A stretch of DNA of 40,570 bases from SZUA-426 sp041666155 (GCA_041666155.1 JBAYHM010000006.1:1-40570), one strand, 5' to 3'; positions 1 through 8,799 are shown, numbered from the stretch's first letter. A program made the numbers and translations. The notes: generated from the letters alone by a model not told the origin.

Positions 1-695
1 CTGGAGTAGCGCTTCACCTCAGCGGCTTCCTTGCTCATAGCTAGGTCGTAGGAGATGGGGCCTTCCACGACGCAGCCGGTAAGCTCGCCTTTCTGGTTCA
101 TCATCTTGAGCTCCAGGGCATCGGCGCTTTCGGGCAGCTTGGGATTGACTTCCTCGGCGGCGGACATGACGGCGACTTTCGGCTGATCGATGCCCATTTT
201 CCGAAGCGCGCCGACGGCGTTTTCTATCGCTTGTTTCTTTTGCGAAAGGTCCGGATACGTGAGCATGGCGACGTCGGTGACCGCCAGAATCTTGTGGTAG
301 CTGGGAATCTCCAGGAACGCGACGTGCGACATGATCCGGTCGGTACGCATACCGCTTTCCCGGTTCACGATCACCTTCATGAGAGTGGCCGTTTCCAGCC
401 GACCCTTCATAAGAAAGTCGGCCTCTCCTGCATGAATTAGGGCTACCGCCTTGCGGGCCGCGTCCTCGTGATCGGCAGCATCTACGATTTTAAGCTTCGC
501 GTCGGCGGCGCCCAAGGAAACAAGGCATTCGGTGATTTTGGTGGCGTCGCCTACGAGCACCGGTTCCACGACGCCGTCCTTGCGAGCCATAAGCAGAGCC
601 TCAAGCGTATGCGCGTCGTCAGCCGCGACGACCGCGACCCTCTTCACCGTTTTAGCGCCTTGAAGCCGAGTTACAAGTTCTTTGAAGTTCTTCAT
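1..695 (-). CDS. ptb: Phosphate butyryltransferase (Ptb), 3' end cut by window edge
   Basis: Transfers a short or branched acyl group from CoA to phosphate, the step before a butyrate-kinase-type enzyme makes ATP. I translated 231 codons from the ATG at 695. They begin MKNFKELVTRLQGAKTVKRV and contain family landmarks GDATKI, FLMKGRLETATLMK, SHVAFLEIP, YHKILAVTDVAM and a VEGPISYDLAMS stretch. The known family is about 300 residues, so roughly the last quarter lies beyond position 1. The start overlaps the stop of the oxidoreductase gamma subunit by 4 bp (ATGA), so it is translationally coupled and last in a long minus-strand operon. Placement after a 2-oxoacid:ferredoxin oxidoreductase suggests that the acyl-CoA made there is cashed in here. 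Phosphate acetyltransferase of the same superfamily is the alternative. A butyrate kinase gene would be expected just outside the window. Confidence 0.88.
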   Translation of the reverse strand, partial: MKNFKELVTRLQGAKTVKRVAVVAADDAHTLEALLMARKDGVVEPVLVGDATKITECLVSLGAADAKLKIVDAADHEDAARKAVALIHAGEADFLMKGRLETATLMKVIVNRESGMRTDRIMSHVAFLEIPSYHKILAVTDVAMLTYPDLSQKKQAIENAVGALRKMGIDQPKVAVMSAAEEVNPKLPESADALELKMMNQKGELTGCVVEGPISYDLAMSKEAAEVKRYS

Positions 696-1223
696 TTCGC
701 GGCGTCCTTGTATTCAAGTCCGGCCTTGATGGCCGCTTCGTTGAGAGGAATAAACTTGGCTTTCTTGGCCATCTTTTCTCTCATCGTCTCAAGAACGATA
801 TCCAAAGGCAGCGCCGAACTTGCCTGGAGGTAGCTGCCTAGCATCACCATGTTCGCGATCTTATCCGAGCCGATCTTCAGGGCGATGTCGTTGACCGGAA
901 CGTACAGGACTTTTACGTCAGTACGCTTCACTTTCCGTTCGATGAGGGAACTATTGACGACGACGGTTCCGCCCGCCTTAACCCAGGATTCGAACTTGTC
1001 CAACGACGGCGCGTTCATGGCGCAGAGCGTGTCCAATTTCGTAACGACCGGGGAACCTATCTCCTCGTCGGAGATGACGACGGTGCAGTTGGCGGTTCCT
1101 CCGCGCTGCTCGGCGCCGTATGCCGGGTAGAAGGTCGCGTTTTTACCGACCGAAGTAGCCGAGTAGCCCAGGAGCTGACCGATGAGGATGATGCCCTGGC
1201 CGCCGAAGCCGGCGATTAGTACG

Positions 1224-1234
<11 letters not shown>
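692..1234 (-). CDS. 2-oxoacid:ferredoxin oxidoreductase, gamma subunit (VorC/KorC type)
   Basis: Gamma subunit of a multi-subunit ferredoxin-dependent 2-oxoacid oxidoreductase. About 180 residues, beginning MENSVLIAGFGGQGIILIGQ, with the glycine-rich GFGGQG nucleotide-fold motif and PAYGAEQRGGTANC, both hallmarks of this domain. I chose the ATG at 1234 because GGAGG lies 6 bases upstream and an 11-residue longer reading frame would only add unrelated sequence inside the upstream gene. It overlaps the beta subunit by 11 bp and ptb by 4 bp. The four-subunit order delta-alpha-beta-gamma matches the archaeal/clostridial ketoisovalerate or 2-oxoglutarate enzymes; the substrate cannot be read from sequence. 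Confidence 0.9.
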
Positions 1235-1974
<740 letters not shown>

Positions 1975-1982
<8 letters not shown>

Positions 1983-3051
1983 GGTCCTTTCCTCCATTCT
2001 TCACCAACTTCATCACCGCTTCGACAACCTCGTCGGGCGATACCACGAAGCCTGCCCCGCGGCCGAACCAACTCACCTCAGCCCGACGCGCGACGGCGCT
2101 TCTGACGTCTTCCACCATGAGGCCGGGGATGTTCATTTCCACCGAAAGGACGTGCTTCACACGGCTGTAATCCAGCCGGTCGAAAGCCTGGAAGGGAAAG
2201 GGCGACACGATGATCGGGCGCACCAGGCCGACTTTGATGCCTTCCTTACGGAGTTCTTTGATGGCCGTTTTAGAAACACGCGCCGAGGTTCCGTAGGCCG
2301 TGATGACTATGTCCGCGTCCTCGGTATCGAGCATCTCCACGCGGGTGTCGTATTTCTGCCAGGACTCGTACATCGCCGCGCGGTCCTTCTGGAACTGTTC
2401 CAGGCGGGATGTATCGTTGTCCAGGGATCTGTTGATGCGGAATTCCCGACCCTCGCAGCCGTCGATCCGCCAAGCGCTTTTGTCGGGAAAAGACGTTTTC
2501 GGTTCGGGAAGAACGACCGCTTCCATCATGCCGCCGATAACGCCGTCAGCCAGAACTATGACCGGATTGCGGTCCCGGTCGGCGAAGTCGAAAGCCTGGT
2601 AGGTCAGGTCCACCGCCTCCTGAACGGTCGCGGGGGCCAGCGCTATGACTTTGAAGCCGCCGTGGCCGGCCGCCTTTGTCGCCACGTTATATTGGCTCTG
2701 ACCGGGATAAATCTGGCCGGTGCCCGCGCCGGTTCGCGCCACGTCGATGATGACCGCGGGCAGCGCCGAACCGGCCAAGGTCGAAATGCCCTCCGCTTTC
2801 AGCGATATGCCTGGATTCGACGACGAGGTCAGCACCCGCGCGCCGGAAGCCGCGGCGCCGATGACCATGTTGATCGCCGCGATCTCGCTCTCGGCCTGCA
2901 CGAACACGCCGCCGACCTCGGGAAGGCGGCGAGCCAGATACTCGGGTATCTCGCTCTGGGGAGTGATGGGATATCCGGCGAAGAAACGGCAGCCGGCGCG
3001 CACCGCGGCCTCGGCTATCGCCTCGTTCCCTTTCATGAATTTCTTTTCCAC
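1975..3051 (-). CDS. 2-oxoacid:ferredoxin oxidoreductase, alpha subunit
   Basis: Alpha subunit (358 residues) holding the pyrimidine-binding and domain II regions. It starts with the diagnostic MKGNEAIAEAAVRAGCRFFAG-like opening followed by YPITPQSEIPEYLA; further on are QAESEIAAINMVIGAAASG and TSSSNPGISLKAEG, all standard in VorB/KorA proteins. I chose GTG at 3051, giving VEKKFMKGNEA, because a clean GGAGG lies 6 bases upstream. An ORF extending to 3132 has no ribosome site and invades the ferredoxin subunit gene. There is a 17-bp gap after the ferredoxin gene and an overlap with the beta subunit gene. The CoA-ligating extra domain of pyruvate oxidoreductases is absent, favouring a VOR/KOR-type enzyme. 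Confidence 0.92.
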
Positions 3052-3068
3052 GTATTGCCTCCGGTCGC

Positions 3069-3272
3069 TTACTTGAACACTGAAATAGCGGCTTCGGGAC
3101 ACATCAGCGCGCACAGCTTGCACGCGGTGCACTTGGACGCGTCGAACTGTTCAAGGTATTTGTAGCCCTTTGAATTGGACTTCTCGCCGATCCTGATGAT
3201 CTTTTGCGGACAGGTTCCTATGCATAGCCTGCAGCCCTTGCAGAGCTCGGAATCAACCTCAATTTTCGCCAC
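3069..3272 (-). CDS. 2-oxoacid:ferredoxin oxidoreductase, delta (2x[4Fe-4S] ferredoxin) subunit
   Basis: A 67-residue bacterial-type ferredoxin with two CxxCxxCxxxC motifs: CKGCRLCIGTCP near residues 11-22 and CTACKLCALMCP near 48-59. It passes electrons from the TPP site of the complex to free ferredoxin. The start is GTG at 3272, with GGAGG 6 bases upstream (inside the end of the ATPase gene). The stop of the ATPase gene lies 2 bases before it, so the two are probably translated in sequence. The protein opens AKIEVDSELCKGC, typical of delta subunits rather than stand-alone ferredoxins. Confidence 0.93.
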   Translation of the reverse strand: MAKIEVDSELCKGCRLCIGTCPQKIIRIGEKSNSKGYKYLEQFDASKCTACKLCALMCPEAAISVFK

Positions 3273-3273
3273 C

Positions 3274-3975
3274 TCATACCTCCTCGCCGTTCTCTTCCCA
3301 GGGAGCCCGGATGCAGCGCTTGATTCCCATCACCTCGATGTCGGGAAAAGCTTTTCGGACTTCCTGAACATATTCATTCCGCGTCACCAGGAGATCCGCC
3401 GAATGGCCGGTCCCCCGCAGCGTGCCAACAGTCTTTTCATGGCCTTCAATGGTTTCCGCGAGCGTCGTCGCCTCTCCGAAATTTGGATTGCTTATCACCT
3501 CGAATTCGCGGAAGGACGCCGCCGAGGCAATGGCCTCCATCGCTTGAACCAAGGCCGTATCCGTATCGTGGAAAACCCGAAACCAATTCACGACCGCGCA
3601 GGGAACGACCTTGTCTTCCCAAGCCCCGCGGAACTGCGCGATCACCCGGGCTCCGTTCACGTTTCCGCCGACATCAAGCACCGACACGAATTCGCTGTCC
3701 CGAACCTTGTCGTACACGGCGTCTGGAACCGTCGGCGCGTCCAAAACCTGGTGGGGCATTTCCACGACGATCCCGTGCCGTTCCATGAACGCCGCCCGTT
3801 CCCGCGAACGAAAAATCGGTTTGGTCTGATCCATATCGAAAAAGCGAACCCGGTTACCCTTCGCGGCAAGCGCGAGCGCCCAATTGACCGCGATCTCCGA
3901 CTTGCCGGAACCCGACTCCCCTAAAAGAACGAACGCCTTTTTTCCGCGACGGATCGATTCTTCCAGGAGTCCCAC
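3274..3975 (-). CDS. P-loop ATPase of unknown role, in 2-oxoacid oxidoreductase operon
   Basis: A 233-residue soluble nucleotide-binding protein. Walker A is GESGSGKS at residues 19-26. It is followed by a MinD/ParA-like FFDMDQTKPIFRSRE segment (residues 45-59) and a VLDVGGNVNGA stretch that looks like a Walker-B/switch region. The second half has VVNWFR and VISNPNFGEAT, where such proteins usually contact the nucleotide base. The start is GTG at 3975, with GAGG about 10 bases upstream. It lies between the carboxymuconolactone-decarboxylase-fold gene (4-bp gap) and the ferredoxin subunit (1-bp gap). From memory, similar ATPases occur beside ferredoxin oxidoreductase genes in anaerobes, so a maturation or cluster-loading job for the oxidoreductase is a reasonable guess. 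No function is established from the sequence. Confidence 0.75.
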   Translation of the reverse strand: MGLLEESIRRGKKAFVLLGESGSGKSEIAVNWALALAAKGNRVRFFDMDQTKPIFRSRERAAFMERHGIVVEMPHQVLDAPTVPDAVYDKVRDSEFVSVLDVGGNVNGARVIAQFRGAWEDKVVPCAVVNWFRVFHDTDTALVQAMEAIASAASFREFEVISNPNFGEATTLAETIEGHEKTVGTLRGTGHSADLLVTRNEYVQEVRKAFPDIEVMGIKRCIRAPWEENGEEV

Positions 3976-3979
3976 GAAG

Positions 3980-4360
3980 TTAGTCCTCTATCTGTTCCAG
4001 GACATCCAGCCCCGGAGTCATACCGGTGACGCCGGTGAGGAAAAACACCATCCGCAGGACTTCGCCCATTTCGTCGGCGGTTGCGCCGTTCTCCATCGCC
4101 AGCTTCGCGTGGACGTTGATCGTCGTGGGAGCGTTCACCGCGCAGCCGACGGCGAAGATGATCATCTCCCGGTATTTGCGAGGTATATGCTTCATATCGC
4201 GGTTGCACGCGTCGTACATCTGGCTGAACGCGTTGAGCAGAATGGGATCGTTTGCCATCTGCCGGTGAAATTTGAGCACGGCGCCACCGCGCTTCACTTT
4301 GAGTTCCTCAAGGATTTTTTTTGCTTGAGCTATCGTCTGCGCGTTCTCTTGCTTGATCAT
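3980..4360 (-). CDS. Carboxymuconolactone decarboxylase-fold (AhpD-like) protein lacking CxxC
   Basis: A 126-residue all-helical CMD-domain protein. The family signature region reads MIIFAVGCAVNAPTTINVHA, followed by KLAMENGATADEMGEVLRMVFFLTG, typical of CMD/AhpD sequences. The usual redox CxxC three residues before the conserved His is replaced by APTT; only a single Cys earlier in the helix is left. It therefore is unlikely to act as an AhpD-like disulfide reductase; a decarboxylase-like or binding role is possible. The ATG at 4360 has GGAGG about 9 bases upstream. It sits between the carboxyltransferase-like gene (19-bp gap) and the ATPase gene (4-bp gap), within the long operon. Confidence 0.8.
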   Translation of the reverse strand: MIKQENAQTIAQAKKILEELKVKRGGAVLKFHRQMANDPILLNAFSQMYDACNRDMKHIPRKYREMIIFAVGCAVNAPTTINVHAKLAMENGATADEMGEVLRMVFFLTGVTGMTPGLDVLEQIED

Positions 4361-4379
4361 AATGCTGAGCCTCCAAAAT

Positions 4380-5777
4380 CTATTGCGCGTATTTCTTGGT
4401 TAAAAAATCTTTCGCCACTTGCGGGAACATCGCGTAACTGAGGACATCCTCTTCGGTCCGGGCCAAGTCGCCGATCTCGGTCTTGCAGCGTTCATAGGCT
4501 GGTTCGAGCGTGTCGGCGGGGCGGCAGGTGAGGCGCGACTCGTCTCCGAGAACCTTCTTCGCAACGTCGGGATCGATGTCGCCGGGCGGCGTGCCGTACA
4601 TGCCCTTCACGTAATTTTTGCTTTCCGTCGGAACCATCTTGTAGCGTTCCCCTCCGAGCACATTCATCGTCGCCTGTACGCCGACGATCTGGGCCATCGG
4701 GGTTCCCAGCGGCGGATACCCGAAATCCTTGCGTACCGCGTAGACTTCCCGGAGCACTTCGCCCATGCGCTCCGCCGCGCCCATTCCCTTCAGCTGGGAT
4801 TCCAGGTTGGAAAGCATGCCGCCGGGTACCTGGTGGTGGAACACGCCGATGTCCACGCCGGTGAAGCTGCTTTCGAATTCCTTGTATTTCTTCCTCAGGG
4901 TCAGCAGGTATGCGTTGATCTCTTCCAAAAGTCCGAGATCCAGCCCGGTGTCTCGGGACGTCTCCCTGAGCGCGACGACGAAGCTCTCCGTCGGCGGCTG
5001 CGCGGTGCCGAGCGCAAGGGCCGACAGGTTGGTGTCCACCACGTCTACCCCGGCTTTGATCGCCTCCCAGTACGCCAGGTCCGCCAGGCCGCCGGTCGAG
5101 TGACAGTGCAGATGAACCGGCACGTCGACGGCGCGCTTTAACGTTTTGGTCAGTTCGTACGCGCGCTCGGGCGTCAGGATTCCGGAACCGTCCTCAACGT
5201 GGATCGCCTCGCAGCCCATCTTCTCAAGCTGTTGGGATTGCTTCGCGTACAGCGCCATGTCGTAGACGGGACCGATCGCGTAGGAGATCTCGCCTTCGGC
5301 CGTCTTGCGCGCCTTCTTCACCGCCTTGATCGCGGTCTCGCAGTTGCGCATGTCGCCGAGGATGTCGAAGATCAGGAAGATATCCATTCCCGCCTCGGCG
5401 CTCTTGGCGATGAAACGTTCCACGATATCGTCCGGATACTGCTTGAAACCCAGTAGGTTTTGCCCGCGCAGCAGCATGCGTAGCGGAGTCTTGTGCATGT
5501 GCGATTTGATCGTGCGCAGACGGTCCCACGGATCCTCATTGAGATAACGCAGGCATACGTCGAAGGTCGCGCCGCCCCATACTTCCGCGCAGATGAAACC
5601 GACGTCGTCCAGCTTCCCGAGAATCGGGATCATGTCCTCGGTCTTGAGCCGGGTCGCCAGCAGCGACTGTTGACCGTCGCGCAGATCGCAGCTTGCCAAG
5701 CGCAAACGTTTGTCGCATTCAAAGACGGAGGATCGCGTTCCTTCCGCCCGCTCTTTATTTTTTCCGAGTCCGAACAT
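4380..5777 (-). CDS. Biotin-carboxyltransferase-domain protein (OadA/PycB/transcarboxylase 5S-like) with altered metal site
   Basis: A 465-residue TIM-barrel carboxyltransferase-type protein. Family motifs are SCDLRDGQQSLLATRLKTED (residues 29-48), EVWGGATFDVCLRYLNEDPW, LRMLLRGQNLLGF (99-111), and the metal-binding HLHCHSTGG (222-230). These match pyruvate carboxylase subunit B, oxaloacetate decarboxylase alpha and transcarboxylase 5S. The carbamylated lysine normally found as IKDMAG is glutamate here (HVEDGSG, E195), which should change metal coordination or the reaction. There is no C-terminal biotinyl domain (no AMKM) and no biotin carrier or membrane subunits nearby. The start is ATG 5777 with GGAGG 9 bases upstream. 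It may decarboxylate or cleave a 2-oxo- or hydroxy-dicarboxylate without biotin; this is inference. Confidence 0.8.
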   Translation of the reverse strand: MFGLGKNKERAEGTRSSVFECDKRLRLASCDLRDGQQSLLATRLKTEDMIPILGKLDDVGFICAEVWGGATFDVCLRYLNEDPWDRLRTIKSHMHKTPLRMLLRGQNLLGFKQYPDDIVERFIAKSAEAGMDIFLIFDILGDMRNCETAIKAVKKARKTAEGEISYAIGPVYDMALYAKQSQQLEKMGCEAIHVEDGSGILTPERAYELTKTLKRAVDVPVHLHCHSTGGLADLAYWEAIKAGVDVVDTNLSALALGTAQPPTESFVVALRETSRDTGLDLGLLEEINAYLLTLRKKYKEFESSFTGVDIGVFHHQVPGGMLSNLESQLKGMGAAERMGEVLREVYAVRKDFGYPPLGTPMAQIVGVQATMNVLGGERYKMVPTESKNYVKGMYGTPPGDIDPDVAKKVLGDESRLTCRPADTLEPAYERCKTEIGDLARTEEDVLSYAMFPQVAKDFLTKKYAQ

Positions 5778-5820
5778 ATATGAGTACCTCCGTGAACGGG
5801 AACCGATCCCGCGAATAGGG

Positions 5821-7077
5821 CTATAGGTATTGAGTGGGATCGGCGATCTCGCCCGCCAACGCGCTCGCGGCGGCGACCGCCGGGGAGGACAAGTAGATGA
5901 AGGATTTCTTGGTTCCCATACGTCCGATGAAGTTGCGGTTGTTAGTACCGAGTACCGCTTCGTCGTCGCTCATGAGACCGTAGGGCTGTCCGCAGCACAG
6001 GCCGCAGCAGGGATGCGACACCAGGCCCCCTGCTTCAATAAACGTCTTGATGTAGCCGAGCCTTGCCGCTTCCTTATAGACGCCGATCGTCGCCGGAATC
6101 ACGACAAGCTTCATGAACTTGGCGACCGTTTTTCCTTTCAGGATCGATGCGGCTACTGCCATGTCCTCGATGCTGCCGTTGGTGCATGAACCGATGTAGA
6201 CTTCGTCGAGCTTGCGTCCCTTCACTTCGGACAGGGGGTGCACGTTGTCCACGCCCTGCGGACAGGAAAGCTGCGGCTCGATGTCCTCGGCCTTGTAGCG
6301 GAGCACTTGTCCGTACTGGGCGTCCTTGTCGATTTTTATCCAATCGATATCGCTGAAATCCATGCCGTAATAAGCGGCAGTCTTTTCATCGGCCTCGAAC
6401 AGGCCGGTTTTCGCGCCCGCTTCGAGCGCCATGTTGGCGATCGTGAAGCGCGCGTTCATGCTGAGCGCTTGTATCGCGCTGCCGGTGAACTCCATCGATT
6501 TATACTGGCCGCCGTCGGATTTGATATCCCCGAGCACCTTGAGAATAATATCCTTCGCGTACACGCCCTTAGGCAGTTTGCCGTCCACGACGATTTTGAT
6601 CGCTTCGGGAACGCGCAGCCACAGTTCCCCGGACCCGAGCACCGCGGCCATTTCGGTATAGCCGATCCCCGTGCTGAAACAGCCCGCGCCGCCGTACGTA
6701 GTCGTATGGCTGTCGGTGGCCGTGACGACGGTTCCCGGCTTGGCGTATTTGAGTTCGTGCATGAGCGTATGGCTGATGCCTTCGCCGATGTGAAGCTTTT
6801 TAATCCCGAAGCGCTCGGACAATTCGATGCCGGCGCGGTAATGCCGCGGATCATTCTTAGCCTGGTTTGTCGGCATCAGATGGTCCAGGATGACGCAGGC
6901 CTTCTCCGGATGCGCGAGCCTGGCGAACTTCATCTCCTCGAGTTTCTGGATAACGAAGGGCGTATAGATATCGTGAATCATCGACATGTCGGGTTTCGTA
7001 ATGACGATGTCGCCGGGCACGACGTTTTTCAGACCGGTATTCTTCATCAGCAGCTTTTCCGCAAGGGTGTGGCCCAT
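5821..7077 (-). CDS. Isopropylmalate dehydratase-family large subunit (LeuC/HacA/DmdA-like)
   Basis: A 418-residue aconitase-superfamily large subunit that (de)hydrates a 2- or 3-hydroxy acid using a [4Fe-4S] cluster. Landmarks are ATDSHTTTYGGAG (D122, H124), IGSCTNGSIEDM (C298), the second cluster site CCGLCCG (C357-C362) and NRNFIGRMGT (R381, R386), which holds the substrate carboxylates. The usual second motif is CGPC; here it is flanked by an extra cysteine on each side. The small subunit is encoded directly upstream with a 1-bp gap. The ATG at 7077 has GGGGAG upstream. Homoaconitase, dimethylmalate dehydratase and citraconate hydratase all share this architecture, so the substrate is open; the operon is catabolic rather than leucine-biosynthetic. 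Confidence 0.88.
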   Translation of the reverse strand: MGHTLAEKLLMKNTGLKNVVPGDIVITKPDMSMIHDIYTPFVIQKLEEMKFARLAHPEKACVILDHLMPTNQAKNDPRHYRAGIELSERFGIKKLHIGEGISHTLMHELKYAKPGTVVTATDSHTTTYGGAGCFSTGIGYTEMAAVLGSGELWLRVPEAIKIVVDGKLPKGVYAKDIILKVLGDIKSDGGQYKSMEFTGSAIQALSMNARFTIANMALEAGAKTGLFEADEKTAAYYGMDFSDIDWIKIDKDAQYGQVLRYKAEDIEPQLSCPQGVDNVHPLSEVKGRKLDEVYIGSCTNGSIEDMAVAASILKGKTVAKFMKLVVIPATIGVYKEAARLGYIKTFIEAGGLVSHPCCGLCCGQPYGLMSDDEAVLGTNNRNFIGRMGTKKSFIYLSSPAVAAASALAGEIADPTQYL

Positions 7078-7078
7078 C

Positions 7079-7579
7079 TTATTTCTCCCCTGCTTCGTTC
7101 AGCTTGCGGTATCGGCCGACCAGACCGCCGTCCTCGATGATCCTGAGGAGATTTTCCGGCAAAGCTTGGATCGGGAACTCTTTTCCGTTGGCGATGATTT
7201 TCTTGTTCACGACGACGGTCACCGTGTCGCCCTCGGACACGGACTCGTAGAGGTCTTTCGTCTCGATGAGGAACATGCCGTTGTTGATTGCGTTGCGGAA
7301 AAAAATCCGCGCGAAGGACTTGGCGATGATGCAGGTGATGCCGAGCGCGGCTATGCACGCAGGCGCCTGTTCGCGCGACGACCCGCAGCCGAAGTTCTTT
7401 CCGGCCACCAGGATGTCACCCGGCTTAGCCTGGGAAGCGAGTTCCGGGCGCAGAGGTTCCAGACAATGAACACTCATATCTTTCGCCGTCGGCAGTACGC
7501 CGTAGCGTCCCGGAATAATGGTGTCGGTGTCCACGTCGTCGGGGAGCTTCCATATCTTTCCGCTGAATTGACTATTCAT
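7079..7579 (-). CDS. Isopropylmalate dehydratase-family small subunit (LeuD-like)
   Basis: A 166-residue swivel-domain subunit that closes over the large subunit and supplies the catalytic serine. The motifs LPDDVDTDTIIPGRY, GKNFGCGSSREQAPACI and AKSFARIFFRNAINNG are all present, including the Ser-Arg pair of the active site. I start it at ATG 7579, which gives the normal LeuD beginning (SGKIWKLPDDVDTD); a longer frame reaching 7732 only runs over the preceding gene. It lies 1 bp from each neighbour, between two LeuC-type subunits, so it may serve one or both. Archaeal-type LeuD proteins have the same length. Confidence 0.9.
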   Translation of the reverse strand: MNSQFSGKIWKLPDDVDTDTIIPGRYGVLPTAKDMSVHCLEPLRPELASQAKPGDILVAGKNFGCGSSREQAPACIAALGITCIIAKSFARIFFRNAINNGMFLIETKDLYESVSEGDTVTVVVNKKIIANGKEFPIQALPENLLRIIEDGGLVGRYRKLNEAGEK

Positions 7580-7580
7580 G

Positions 7581-8741
7581 TTATCGCCCTTCCCCGAGTG
7601 AACCCTCGTAGATGAGGCCACTGAGGGCCGCGCGCGCGACCGCTTCCGCAGAAGCGATATACACCTTCGAGTCGGCAGTACCCGCGCAGCCTGAGAAGTT
7701 GTAGGAGCCGGTGGTGAGCATGTTTTCGCCATCGCCGACGACGCCTATCGACGTCGTCCGGCACGAGGCGCAACCGGGGTTGGTAACCTGCGCGCCTGAA
7801 TCGATAAAGATGTCGATCAGTCCTTCTTCCAAGGCCTGGAGATACACGGAGTTGCTCACGAAGCCGACCATGGCTCGTACCTCGACTTTTACACGCTTAC
7901 CCTTGAGTATCCCCGCCACAGTCCGCAGATCTTCGATGCGCCCGCCGTTGCAGCCGCCTACGAAGCAGACCTGAACCGGAACACCGGCGAATTGATTGAT
8001 GGGTTTGGCGCTGAAGATGTCGCTGGGTGAGACGACGACGGGAAGGATTTGGCTAAGATCGAACCTTACGGGCTTCTTGAATCCGGAGTTCTTGCCGGCA
8101 CTGAAGAGCGCCGTAACGGCCCCAGCTTGAGTCACCGTACCGCACAGAACGATTCTATCGTTCAAGGAAAGCCCGTCGATTCCGGCCCCGAAGAACTCAA
8201 CCGCGAAGCCCGTGAAACCATCCGGACCGATATCGTTAAGAATCGAATAAATCAGGTCCGCGGCGCGAACGCCCGGATTCAGAGCGCCGGCCAGTTCTAT
8301 GCCGAGCGTTTCGGGAATCTTGAGTTCGAACGACCGCGTGGAGAGATATTTGGCCATAGCCTCCCCGTCGAGCCGAAAACCGAGCGACCCTTTGGCGCCG
8401 ATGAAACCATTATGGGTACCCGAGGAAACCAGTATCTGCGCCTTCCCCGACAATTTATCCAGTAGCGTCTGATACCCGATGCCTTGGGCTTGCGCGAAAT
8501 CCAAATCCCATTTTTTCGCGAAGGCGATCAACTTTTTCTGAATGGCCGCGCTATCGTAACTGCCGGCAGGCACGGAATGATCGAACAGGACGATGACATT
8601 GGAAGCCTTCACCTCATCGCCGGCCTTTTCGACCATATCGACGGCGGAGTGTCCGTCTCCGTCGTTCACCATGCAGATATCCGCTTTCAAACGGACTATA
8701 TCGCCGGGGACGCCCCCGAGGAATCGCTCAACAACGGTCAT
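7581..8741 (-). CDS. Divergent LeuC-like paralogue, first gene of the isomerase operon
   Basis: A 386-residue aconitase-fold large subunit, clearly related to but far from the LeuC two genes downstream. The three cluster cysteines seem kept: VGGCNGGRIEDL (C264) and NPGCASC (C324, C327). Substrate residues are not. The NRNFxGR segment has become SYNFSGC (Y347 and C352 replace the two arginines), and the DSHT motif is SGTHN, losing the aspartate but keeping H110. It therefore probably handles a different substrate, or pairs with the normal LeuC in a heteromer. The start is ATG 8741 with AAGGAA 5 bases upstream; the 5' leader is short and the transcription start lies inside the LacI-type operator. 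The stop is 1 bp before the LeuD-like start. Confidence 0.82.
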   Translation of the reverse strand: MTVVERFLGGVPGDIVRLKADICMVNDGDGHSAVDMVEKAGDEVKASNVIVLFDHSVPAGSYDSAAIQKKLIAFAKKWDLDFAQAQGIGYQTLLDKLSGKAQILVSSGTHNGFIGAKGSLGFRLDGEAMAKYLSTRSFELKIPETLGIELAGALNPGVRAADLIYSILNDIGPDGFTGFAVEFFGAGIDGLSLNDRIVLCGTVTQAGAVTALFSAGKNSGFKKPVRFDLSQILPVVVSPSDIFSAKPINQFAGVPVQVCFVGGCNGGRIEDLRTVAGILKGKRVKVEVRAMVGFVSNSVYLQALEEGLIDIFIDSGAQVTNPGCASCRTTSIGVVGDGENMLTTGSYNFSGCAGTADSKVYIASAEAVARAALSGLIYEGSLGEGR

Positions 8742-8750
8742 TATTATTCC

Positions 8751-8772
8751 TTAATTAGAACGTTGTAATTAA
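8751..8772. promoter_or_regulatory. LacI-type operator O1 (isomerase-oxidoreductase operon)
   Basis: Near-perfect 22-bp palindrome with core AATTAGAACGTTGTAATT; 10 of 11 half-site positions are symmetric about 8761/8762. It covers the predicted transcription start and overlaps the -10 box of the minus-strand promoter. The same sequence recurs six more times near genes of this region. Confidence 0.85.
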
Positions 8773-8799
8773 TGTATCACGGCTTTTTTGGTTTGTCAA
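8771..8799 (-). promoter_or_regulatory. Sigma-70-type promoter of the isomerase-oxidoreductase-ptb operon
   Basis: On the minus strand, a perfect TTGACA (8799-8794) is followed by a 17-bp spacer and TACATT (8776-8771). Transcription would start about 20-25 bases before the ATG at 8741, inside operator O1. This is the classical layout for steric repression. Confidence 0.7.
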
